Positions 7,925 to 14,392 of a stretch of 44,788 nucleotides of DNA are shown here, piece by piece. The stretch covers positions 1-44,788 of the forward strand of contig JAGAAX010000032.1 of the NCBI GenBank assembly GCA_017614995.1. Reading direction: 5' to 3'. The stretch's first letter is position 1. Each line of letters starts with the position of its first letter. The notes below the pieces were generated by a model. It was not told where the DNA came from, searched no databases, and saw nothing but the letters and a program-made list of their open reading frames with translations. The translations under genes were made by a program, and so were the position numbers. Source of the DNA: Spirochaetaceae bacterium. GTDB taxonomy: Bacteria; Spirochaetota; Spirochaetia; Treponematales; Treponemataceae.

Positions 7925-8800
7925 ATGATAAATTTGCATACACATTCAAAATTCTGCGACGGAAAATGTACGCCCGAAGAAATGGTACTTGCCGCAATAG
8001 AGAAGGGCTTTTCGGTTCTGGGCTTTTCGAGCCACAGCGTGCACCCGCTTGACCCCATGTTTTACAGCCCGTTTGACCACATCTGGTCTATGCATAAGGC
8101 TGATTTTGGCTCTTATGTAGCTGAAATCAACCGCCTTAAAGACAAATATGCTTCTAAAATCAAGATAATGCTCGGTTTTGAAGCCGATTACTTTAAGTCT
8201 GAAACAGTGGGGCTTGCCCTGCCTTCTAAAGAAGTTTATGCAGAGTTTAAGCCGGATTTTCTTATCGGTTCGGTACATTTTATCAATAAAGGCGGTGCTT
8301 TTTTTACTGTTGATAACTCGGTTGAAAGCGTAAAGGCAAATCTTGAAAAGCTTTACACAAATCCTAAGACCGGCGCTGTTGACGGCAGGGCACTCGTCTG
8401 CGATTATTTTCAGGCTGAAAGAGATATGCTTGCCGAGGGCGATTTTGACATTTTGGGACATCCAGATTTGGTTAGAATCAGAAACGTTGTGCTTAAGTTT
8501 TTTGATGAGGGCGAAAGCTGGTACAAAGAGCAGCTTGTAGAAACCGCAAAAGCCGCCGCAAAAGCCGGTGTTATAGCTGAAATCAATACAGGTGCAATAT
8601 TCAGAAAAAACATGGACGATGTTTATCCGTCTGCGGCTTTTCTTGAAATTTTGCATGAGCATAAAGTGCCGGTCTGCATAAACGCCGATGCACATACAAC
8701 CGCCGCGCTTGACTGTGCCTACGACCGCGCAAAAGCCGCCGCAAAAAAAGCCGGCTACACAGAGCTTGTCTACCCCGGAAACTACATAGAAAAGCTATAA
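7925..8800 (+). CDS. hisK: PHP-family histidinol-phosphatase
   Basis: 291 residues with a PHP domain: metal-binding NLHTHSKFCDG at the N-terminus, GFSSHSV, then GSVHFI, DILGHPDLVRI and a C-terminal INADAH block, all metal-ligand motifs of the HisJ/HisK group. The family hydrolyses L-histidinol phosphate in histidine biosynthesis. No other histidine genes are nearby, so a different phosphoester substrate is possible. It sits 33 nt after cysK and is probably co-transcribed with it; a terminator follows. Confidence 0.85.
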   Translation: MINLHTHSKFCDGKCTPEEMVLAAIEKGFSVLGFSSHSVHPLDPMFYSPFDHIWSMHKADFGSYVAEINRLKDKYASKIKIMLGFEADYFKSETVGLALPSKEVYAEFKPDFLIGSVHFINKGGAFFTVDNSVESVKANLEKLYTNPKTGAVDGRALVCDYFQAERDMLAEGDFDILGHPDLVRIRNVVLKFFDEGESWYKEQLVETAKAAAKAGVIAEINTGAIFRKNMDDVYPSAAFLEILHEHKVPVCINADAHTTAALDCAYDRAKAAAKKAGYTELVYPGNYIEKL

Positions 8801-8805
8801 AAAGA

Positions 8806-8836
8806 AAAGCCGCCCTTTAATGGACGGCTTTTTTTG
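8806..8836 (+). terminator. Intrinsic terminator after the PHP phosphatase gene
   Basis: AAAGCCGCCC, loop TTTAAT, then GGACGGC followed by a run of seven T. The stem has one mismatch. It lies 5 nt after the stop codon. Confidence 0.85.
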
Positions 8837-8840
8837 TGCA

Positions 8841-8893
8841 CTGTCATTATCGGACTTAGCGTCCGGTGTCATTATCGGGCGTGACCCGATAAT
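8841..8893. repeat. REP-like palindromic pair
   Basis: Two units beginning TGTCATTATCGG: the first folds as CGGAC-TTAGC-GTCCG, the second as ATTATCGGG-CGTGA-CCCGATAAT (perfect). Same family as 2997-3066. It lies between converging genes. Confidence 0.7.
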
Positions 8894-8896
8894 CTC

Positions 8897-9859
8897 TTAC
8901 GGTGTTACGGTCTGAATTGAACCGTCATCGTTGAAGTGCAGAGAACAGAACTTTACGTCTCTGTGATGGTTTACGCCCTTTGAGCGCTCGCAGTCGTGGT
9001 AGAACAAATACCACTTGCCTTTGAACTCAACGCAGTAGTGGTGGTTTGTCCAGCCAATAACAGGCTTTAACAAGATTCCGCCGTAAGTATAAGGACCGTA
9101 AACGTTGTCGCTTGTTGCCCAGCAGATGTTGTGTGTGTCGCCTGTTGAGTATGTAAAGTAATATTTGCCGTTGCGCTTAAACTGGCATGGTGCTTCAAAG
9201 TAGCGGCGGTCGTGGTCTTTGCCTTCAAGCGGTTTGCCGCTCTTGTCAAGAATTACAACCTCTCTCGGAGTTTCTGCAAATTCTTTCATGTTAGGCTTTA
9301 ATTTGGCAATGCGTCCGCCAAGAGCCGGAATTGAGCCTGCCGGTTCTTTGTGTGCTTCGTTATAGACATTGTCGCGGTATTTATCAAGCTGACCGCCCCA
9401 GATTCCGCCGAAAGTAAGGTAGTAGCTTCCGTCGTCGTCTGCAAAACAGCATGGGTCAATGCTGTAGCTGCCTTTGATTGGCTCCGGCTCTACTTTGAAC
9501 GGGCCGGAAGGGTTGTCGCTTACCGCAACACCAATGCGGAAAAAGCCCTGCTTGTCGCGTGCCGGAAAGTAAAAGTAGTATTTTCCGTCTTTTTCGGCAC
9601 AGTCTGGTGCCCAAAGCTGCTCTTTTGCCCAAGGTACATCTTTAAGATGAAAAATCATGCCGCAATCTTTCGGCATTGTCTCAACGTCTTTCATCTCGTA
9701 AACATGATAGTCTTCCATCATGTACTGGTCGCCGTTGTCATTTGATTCAAGTTCTACATCGCGGTCGTGCGACGGATAAATGTATAATTTTCCATTAAAA
9801 ACATGAACAGACGGATCCGCAGAAAAAGTTTCTGGAATGAGCAGTTTTTTCTCTAACAT
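8897..9859 (-). CDS. Glycoside hydrolase family 43 protein
   Basis: 320 residues without a signal peptide, so cytoplasmic. This is a five-bladed beta-propeller GH43: the catalytic-base Asp lies in TFSADPSVHVF (about D15), the pKa-modulating Asp in SYSIDPCCFADDDGSYYLTF, and the acid Glu in RRYFEAPCQF. The family removes xylose or arabinose from plant oligosaccharides. I start it at the ATG at 9859; the codon before it is TTG, and AGGAG lies 6-7 nt upstream of the ATG. Adjacent upstream, TTGCACCTGCAA (9880-9891) is a short palindrome that could be an operator. The substrate is likely an imported arabino- or xylo-oligosaccharide, not proven. Confidence 0.88.
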   Translation of the reverse strand: MLEKKLLIPETFSADPSVHVFNGKLYIYPSHDRDVELESNDNGDQYMMEDYHVYEMKDVETMPKDCGMIFHLKDVPWAKEQLWAPDCAEKDGKYYFYFPARDKQGFFRIGVAVSDNPSGPFKVEPEPIKGSYSIDPCCFADDDGSYYLTFGGIWGGQLDKYRDNVYNEAHKEPAGSIPALGGRIAKLKPNMKEFAETPREVVILDKSGKPLEGKDHDRRYFEAPCQFKRNGKYYFTYSTGDTHNICWATSDNVYGPYTYGGILLKPVIGWTNHHYCVEFKGKWYLFYHDCERSKGVNHHRDVKFCSLHFNDDGSIQTVTP

Positions 9860-9959
9860 CAAAATCTCCTGTAAGGTGGTTGCACCTGCAAGTATGATGT
9901 TAGCACAAGCCTCTTTTTATTTGTATCGGTGATATATCTTAACCCGACTTGTTTCGGGC

Positions 9960-10394
9960 TTAGGAATAATCAACAATATCAAAAGCTTCTAATATTTCAA
10001 AATCTGAAGGATTTGCTGTCCAAAGTTCAGACACACCGGCTTCTGCAAAGGCTGCTGCCATGTGAGTATCTTGAATCCTTTTTCTGCCAAGACTGAACAT
10101 ATTGCACCATAGAAGTGCTCGTTTAAGTGAATTTTCAGTAGGATAGATTATTTTTATGCGTTCATGGTCAATCCAAAACCATGTGCGCTCAACAGCCTTT
10201 TCCATTGAAAGAGGGCTGTTAAAACGTCTTGCATCTGTAATTACATGCTGAAATTCTAGAAATGTATGGCTGTAAATTGCAAGCACAGAATGTTTTTCGA
10301 CCTGCCATTTATTGAAAAGTTTTAAAGCACCTTCATGCCGGGGTGAATCAGTTATTTCCAAATCAATCAGAAACGTTGTGTCTATTCCTATCAA
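9960..10394 (-). CDS. vapC: VapC-type PIN-domain toxin
   Basis: A 144-residue PIN-domain RNase of the VapC group. The acidic metal-binding residues are visible: D5 in GIDTTFLID, E47 in HTFLEFQHV and D109 in RIQDTHMAA, followed by the TANPSDF motif. Such toxins cleave tRNA or other RNA and are held inactive by the cognate antitoxin. The start is a TTG whose bases overlap the vapB stop (TTGA), with GGAAG about 6 nt before it, so translation is probably coupled. A complete and apparently intact toxin. Confidence 0.85.
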   Translation of the reverse strand: MIGIDTTFLIDLEITDSPRHEGALKLFNKWQVEKHSVLAIYSHTFLEFQHVITDARRFNSPLSMEKAVERTWFWIDHERIKIIYPTENSLKRALLWCNMFSLGRKRIQDTHMAAAFAEAGVSELWTANPSDFEILEAFDIVDYS

Positions 10395-10654
10395 AATGCA
10401 CTTCCAAGCATCTCATCCTGATAATCTTTAGAAACCCAATCACCAGCACCTTGTTTCAATCCACCAAGAGAAATTGGCTCCCATGAATCAAAGGAAGTTT
10501 TTTTCTTTGCATGATTCTGAATATATTCATCCATAGCATCACGCACAAGTTCCGCAGCCTTTCGATTCTGCTCCTTAGCCATCTGCTGAAACATGAGATA
10601 ATTCAATTCTTGAAAATAAATTGTTACCGGTTTCTTCTTCAGTGAAATAGCCAT
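10391..10654 (-). CDS. vapB: VapB-like antitoxin with ribbon-helix-helix N-terminus
   Basis: 87 residues from the ATG at 10654. The N-terminal strand KKPVTIYFQEL followed by helices fits a ribbon-helix-helix DNA-binding fold, and the C-terminal part (SWEPISLGG...) should wrap the toxin. An upstream in-frame ATG at 10669 would lie inside the promoter spacer, so it is rejected. There is no Shine-Dalgarno: the -10 hexamer ends 6 nt before the ATG, predicting a leaderless message. A palindrome in the promoter spacer is the likely autoregulatory site. Confidence 0.8.
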   Translation of the reverse strand: MAISLKKKPVTIYFQELNYLMFQQMAKEQNRKAAELVRDAMDEYIQNHAKKKTSFDSWEPISLGGLKQGAGDWVSKDYQDEMLGSAF

Positions 10655-10660
10655 ACATAT

Positions 10661-10689
10661 AATATACATATACTATATATGTATGTCAA
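10661..10689 (-). promoter_or_regulatory. vapBC promoter with spacer palindrome
   Basis: Minus strand: TTGACA (10684-10689), 17-nt spacer, TATATT (10661-10666), 6 nt, ATG. The palindrome TACATATA-TAG-TATATGTA (10665-10683) fills the spacer and touches the -10, ideal for antitoxin repression. Confidence 0.8.
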
Positions 10690-10741
10690 TTTTTTTTATA
10701 GAACCTGAAAGCAAATTATTATGATAATTTTTGTAAAGTTG

Positions 10742-10862
10742 CTTAGTAAATGTAAGAAGCGTACCTTAATATTGGTAAGATATGTTTCTTAAACAAGTTA
10801 AGATTCGTATCTTACACAGTGTAAGAAAATACTTTTTTTGAGGAATTCTTACACGAGGTAAG
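10742..10862. repeat. Array of CTTA-N7-TAAG palindromes, 23-nt period
   Basis: Five boxes of CTTA, 7 nt, TAAG start at 10742, 10765, 10788, 10811 and 10848. The first four are exactly 23 nt apart; the fifth is 37 nt on. The 7-nt and 8-nt fillers vary. A two-box version with matching flanks lies at 22311-22348. The array ends 9 nt before the end of the higA coding region. Confidence 0.85.
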
Positions 10863-10871
10863 AAAAATTTA

Positions 10872-11153
10872 TTATTGTAATTGCAGAACCAATTTTTTAC
10901 CAAGGACATTAGCTGCTTTTGTTAAAGTTGAGAGGGTTACGGAGTCATTATTTGGATTCAAAAGTCTGTCAAGTGCAGCTCTGGATGTACACATTTTTTT
11001 TGCCATTTCTGTTTTATTGATATTCTGTTTTTTCATTTCATCAAGGAGATTATATGAAATCAAACGTTTGATGGCTTCATTCTTTACTTCTACCGCGATA
11101 TTTTCTTCTTCAAGAAAACTGTCAAAAGAACTTCCTACATATTCGTTATTCAT
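10872..11153 (-). CDS. higA: HigA-like XRE-family antitoxin
   Basis: A 93-residue protein with a helix-turn-helix of the XRE/HigA kind (NKTEMAKKMCTSRAALDRLLNPNNDSVTLSTLTKAANVLG, helices at about residues 46-85). It should neutralise the upstream toxin and repress the operon. Its ATG overlaps the toxin stop by 4 nt, with AGGAG inside the end of the toxin gene. The order is toxin first, as in higBA loci. Confidence 0.82.
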   Translation of the reverse strand: MNNEYVGSSFDSFLEEENIAVEVKNEAIKRLISYNLLDEMKKQNINKTEMAKKMCTSRAALDRLLNPNNDSVTLSTLTKAANVLGKKLVLQLQ

Positions 11154-11506
11154 TTTCTTCCTCCTAAAACTAACTTCTTTCTGTTTTTTGCCAATTCCAA
11201 ATCTTCTAGTGGAGTTTTCTGACTCTTTTTTATTATTGCATGAAGCAGAATCATTTTTTTATTACCCACTGTAAAAAAGATTCTGCAAATTCTCTTGTCA
11301 GAAATAGAAGTCCTTACTTCCCATAAATCGCTGTCCATTTTTCTGACTTTTGGATAACCTACAGGCCAGGACATTTCTACAGCCATTATATCTGCTCCTA
11401 CTGATTTTTTATCTTCAGTTGATAAGGCTGTTAGAAAATCCCTTACAGGTTCATTTCCATTTTCTGTTTTAAAGAAATCAGCCTGTAATTTCTTTTTTAT
11501 TTCCAT
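11150..11506 (-). CDS. higB: HigB/RelE-like mRNA interferase toxin (Gp49-like)
   Basis: 118 residues of the RelE-superfamily Gp49/HigB type: NEPVRDFLTALSTEDKKSVGADI, then VRKMDSDLWEVRTSISDKRICRIFFTVGNKKMILLHAIIKKSQKTP. The LWEVR...RIFF...LLHAIIKKSQKTP series is characteristic. The family cleaves mRNA on the ribosome. It is the first gene of the operon. The ATG has no Shine-Dalgarno and follows the -10 by exactly 6 nt. Confidence 0.85.
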   Translation of the reverse strand: MEIKKKLQADFFKTENGNEPVRDFLTALSTEDKKSVGADIMAVEMSWPVGYPKVRKMDSDLWEVRTSISDKRICRIFFTVGNKKMILLHAIIKKSQKTPLEDLELAKNRKKLVLGGRK

Positions 11507-11512
11507 ATATAA

Positions 11513-11541
11513 AATGTATCATAATTGATACAGTAAGTCAA
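11513..11541 (-). promoter_or_regulatory. higBA promoter with spacer palindrome
   Basis: Minus strand: TTGACT (11536-11541), 17-nt spacer, TACATT (11513-11518), 6 nt, ATG. A perfect palindrome TGTATCA-ATTA-TGATACA covers 11515-11532, overlapping the -10. Likely HigA operator. Confidence 0.8.
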
Positions 11542-11640
11542 ATAAAAACTCTGCCAAAATCTGAAAACCGAAGCGAAGCAATCCAAACATGAAAATTGTG
11601 CCTGATTTTTTCAATTGCTTACATTTTGTGGAATTTTGAA

Positions 11641-11688
11641 AAAAGTCGCCTGTCAGTTGACCATGGAAAGCTGCTTCTGCCTTATATT
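11641..11688 (+). promoter_or_regulatory. Shared regulatory box, copy A
   Basis: AAAAGTCGCCTGTCAGTTGA plus CCAT, then 20 nt from TTGACC (11657-11662) to TATATT (11683-11688). The same arrangement recurs at 16345-16393. GTCARTTGAC is a near or perfect palindrome. The 20-nt spacing is too long for an ordinary -35/-10 pair, so an activator or other factor may be involved. Confidence 0.6.
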
Positions 11689-11737
11689 CAAAACAGTTGA
11701 ACAGAACTAATAAGAATACAAGGAGCTAAGAGAAAAT

Positions 11738-12319
11738 ATGGAAAATGTAAAACTACCAGATACATCATGGCATATTGGATATGTTAAGAAAGATGAAAAT
11801 GATCCTAGGCGGCATAAATCTCGTTGTATTTATAATAATGGAAAACATTGTTCAAATTCACATATGTTATATTGTCAATCATCTGCCCATTGCAGATATT
11901 ATGCTGAAACATGGACAGCAGCTAATAAATACAAAAGAGAAATGCAGCTATCCAACATGAGAGCTGGTATAATTTTATCTCGATCTGTAGATATAAAAAA
12001 AGACGAGATTATTGTGATAAAAAACATACATGATAATAATGTTAAGACTAAATCAGAACTTGATAAGTTTATGAATTTATTAAAGCGTTTGACGAGAAAT
12101 CAGAAACGTAGAATGATTTATTACCGCTACAGTTCATCAAATGTATCAATTCATTTTTCAGATTATTTTCGAAAATATAATTTCGATAGAATTATGAATA
12201 ATACTTTCACAGAAGATGATATAGAAATTAAAATTCTCTATAATTTTTATAATAGAAATAAAAAATTGCTTTTTAGAAAACTCAAAATGCAGAATAAACT
12301 AAATAATAGTTATGTATAG
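11738..12319 (+). CDS. Unknown protein with Cys/His cluster and basic C-terminus
   Basis: 193 residues, not recognised. Residues about 20-60 carry six or more Cys and His (CIYNNGKHCSNSHMLYCQ, SAHCRYY), suggesting a metal-binding knuckle. The rest is rich in Lys, Arg, Asn and Tyr, which would suit a nucleic-acid-binding or toxin-like protein, but this is only inference. Base composition is much more AT-rich than the core genes. AGGAG lies about 12 nt before the ATG, a loose spacing. It shares its upstream box with the cluster starting at 16540. Confidence 0.65.
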   Translation: MENVKLPDTSWHIGYVKKDENDPRRHKSRCIYNNGKHCSNSHMLYCQSSAHCRYYAETWTAANKYKREMQLSNMRAGIILSRSVDIKKDEIIVIKNIHDNNVKTKSELDKFMNLLKRLTRNQKRRMIYYRYSSSNVSIHFSDYFRKYNFDRIMNNTFTEDDIEIKILYNFYNRNKKLLFRKLKMQNKLNNSYV

Positions 12320-12347
12320 AGCTTAGTATTATTCAGTAAATTGAAAC

Positions 12348-12402
12348 TTTTAAGGCTTGTATTTTCATGTTATAATAACAGAAGAAATACGAGCCTTTAA
12401 AT
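12348..12402 (+). promoter_or_regulatory. Promoter of first ankyrin gene with flanking inverted repeat
   Basis: An extended -10, TGT-TATAAT (12368-12376), lies 26 nt before the ATG. The segment AAGGCTTGTATTT upstream is nearly inverted by AAATACGAGCCTT just before the ATG, so the two arms bracket the promoter. The downstream paralogue has the same TG-N-TATAAT and 26-nt spacing at 14358-14366. No good Shine-Dalgarno is visible in either. Confidence 0.55.
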
Positions 12403-14322
12403 ATGAAACCAGAAACCATTATTACAAAGACTGTCAATGTTGAAGTCGATGGAAAATCTATACCTCTTTTTATTACAAATGATTATGCTGCCGTTTTAAA
12501 AGAAATAAAGAGACTGAATTACAAAATTCCACTGTTAGAAGACTATCAGGGGACATATGAATATTTTCCTGATGAAATAAGAGAAGAGATAGAAAAAACA
12601 CTGATAGAACATCACACTTCATGGGGAATATATATAGCAGAAGATTATATAGCTATAATACATTTCTTAGATACAGACACAATGGGTCGTCTAAAAATAA
12701 ATATATCATTATCAGCACTTATTCGAGAAAAAAACGATAAAACACAAACCGATAAAACACAACTGCTTTTGGAATATGCTTCTTTAAATAAAACTGTTGA
12801 AATTGGACAGCTAATCAAAGATGGAGTTGATGTAAATTTTTGTGATGAACAAAAATCTACTGCATTGATGTATGCTGCTTATTTTGATTCTCCTGATTCT
12901 GCTAGTATTCTTTTAAAACTAGGTGCAGATGTTAATGCAAAAAACAAAAATGGATATACAGCACTTATGATAACTACTTGGTTTAATGCTTACAACACAG
13001 CAGAAGAATTATTGAAATCTTCTCATTTAAATGTTGAAGAAAAAGATAATTCAGGAACGAGTGCATTGACTTATGCTGCAGGACAACCCGGAGAAAAGAT
13101 CCTTACAATGCTGATTGAATCTGGTGCGGATGTAAATACAATGAATTTGTGTGGTATAACGCCTTTGCATAAAAGTGCCCGTTTTAATTATATTTCTTGT
13201 ACTGAAATCCTTATAAAAAATGGTGCTAATATAAATCAGACAAACAATCACAATGAAACACCGCTAATGGTGGCAACATATGATGATAATGTTGAAATTG
13301 CAGAAAAATTGCTTTCTTTAGGTGCAGATTTTACAGTGAAAGACTGTTATGGTCGCTCTGCTCTTTGCCATGCAGCTCATAATGATTCTTTTGACTGTAC
13401 ATCACTCTTTTTAAAAAAATGTAATATTTCTGATGAAGATTTGGATTTGGCGATTATCGAAGCGGCAAGATCAAATCATACACAGACTCTTAAACTTCTT
13501 TTAGATAACTCTAAAGACCAAAAATTATCTGCTTTAAATGCTGTAATGGGCGCCTGTATTGAGAACCACCCAAATGTGATTAAATGTTGCAAAGAGTATA
13601 ACTGTGATTTGAATGAAATAAATCAATTAGTATCAATGACTCCTTTAATGGCAGCTTGTTACTGCGGTTCTAAAGAGTCAGTTGGAGAGCTAATATACTC
13701 GGGGGTTGATGTAAATTGTGCAGATGAATATGGTATGACACCACTTATGTATGCTTCAATGGTAAATTCTACAGTCATAGTTTTAATGTTGCTCAACAAT
13801 GGTGCAGATAAAACAGCAAAAGATGAGAACGGAAAGACTTTTGAAGATTATTCTAAAATTAATGAAAAGCGCTCCTTTTCAGATTTTATCACATACAGAA
13901 ATTCAACTCATATAAAACAGGACTTTGAAAGTGAAGAAGAGATTCCAGAAGATCAGCAGCCGTTTATTGAACGTTTTCAGTGGTATAAGCAGAGGTATTT
14001 TGAACGCTTTCCGAATAATAAAGAATCAGATATTTATAATGCTGCAAAAATCTCAAAGCAGACTTTTTCAAAAATCCAAAGCAAAAGGAATACAGCTTAT
14101 CACCCACAAAAGCCCACTATTATTCAGCTTGCATTGGGTTTGCGTTTGAATCTAGATGAAACCAGAGATTTACTAAAAAGTGCAGGGTATGTACTTTCAG
14201 ATGATGATAAAATAGATAGTATAATCAAAAAATTTATTATTGAACTAAAAACCGATCCTCATGAATTAAACGAATATATTGAAAAAATATCCGGTTCTGT
14301 ATTTTTCAAAAAAGTGAAATAG
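12403..14322 (+). CDS. Ankyrin-repeat protein with HTH-like C-terminal module, copy 1
   Basis: 639 residues, no signal peptide. Residues 1-115 form an unrecognised domain shared with the next gene (PETIITK...FITNDYAAV). About residues 125-490 hold eight or more ankyrin repeats (motifs such as TALMYAA, LLKLGADVNAKNKNG, TPLMAACY). Residues about 515-635 form a separate module, beginning PFIERFQWYKQRYFERFPNN, with an HTH-like stretch SDIYNAAKISKQTFSKIQ and LNLDETRDLLKSAGY. I recognise this module from the ends of other bacterial proteins. Ankyrin repeats bind partner proteins, so this could be a sensor or regulator. It is AT-rich and transcribed independently. Confidence 0.8.
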   Translation: MKPETIITKTVNVEVDGKSIPLFITNDYAAVLKEIKRLNYKIPLLEDYQGTYEYFPDEIREEIEKTLIEHHTSWGIYIAEDYIAIIHFLDTDTMGRLKINISLSALIREKNDKTQTDKTQLLLEYASLNKTVEIGQLIKDGVDVNFCDEQKSTALMYAAYFDSPDSASILLKLGADVNAKNKNGYTALMITTWFNAYNTAEELLKSSHLNVEEKDNSGTSALTYAAGQPGEKILTMLIESGADVNTMNLCGITPLHKSARFNYISCTEILIKNGANINQTNNHNETPLMVATYDDNVEIAEKLLSLGADFTVKDCYGRSALCHAAHNDSFDCTSLFLKKCNISDEDLDLAIIEAARSNHTQTLKLLLDNSKDQKLSALNAVMGACIENHPNVIKCCKEYNCDLNEINQLVSMTPLMAACYCGSKESVGELIYSGVDVNCADEYGMTPLMYASMVNSTVIVLMLLNNGADKTAKDENGKTFEDYSKINEKRSFSDFITYRNSTHIKQDFESEEEIPEDQQPFIERFQWYKQRYFERFPNNKESDIYNAAKISKQTFSKIQSKRNTAYHPQKPTIIQLALGLRLNLDETRDLLKSAGYVLSDDDKIDSIIKKFIIELKTDPHELNEYIEKISGSVFFKKVK

Positions 14323-14357
14323 TAAATTTATAAAACTTTTAAGACTTTGGATTTTCA

Positions 14358-14366
14358 TGGTATAAT
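14358..14366 (+). promoter_or_regulatory. Extended -10 of second ankyrin gene
   Basis: TGG-TATAAT, 26 nt before the ATG at 14393, within TTTTCATGGTATAATA, matching the upstream paralogue's promoter. Confidence 0.6.
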
Positions 14367-14392
14367 ATAAGCAGGAAGACGAACCTTTTTGT

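Noticed and set aside
7946-8695. 249-codon minus-strand frame
   Set aside because: Antisense shadow of the PHP phosphatase gene; Lys/Phe/Cys-rich, no start signal.
10742-10862. CRISPR-like array
   Set aside because: Only 8 of 23 bases per unit are fixed, units are too short, and no cas genes are present. Better described as an array of palindromic boxes.
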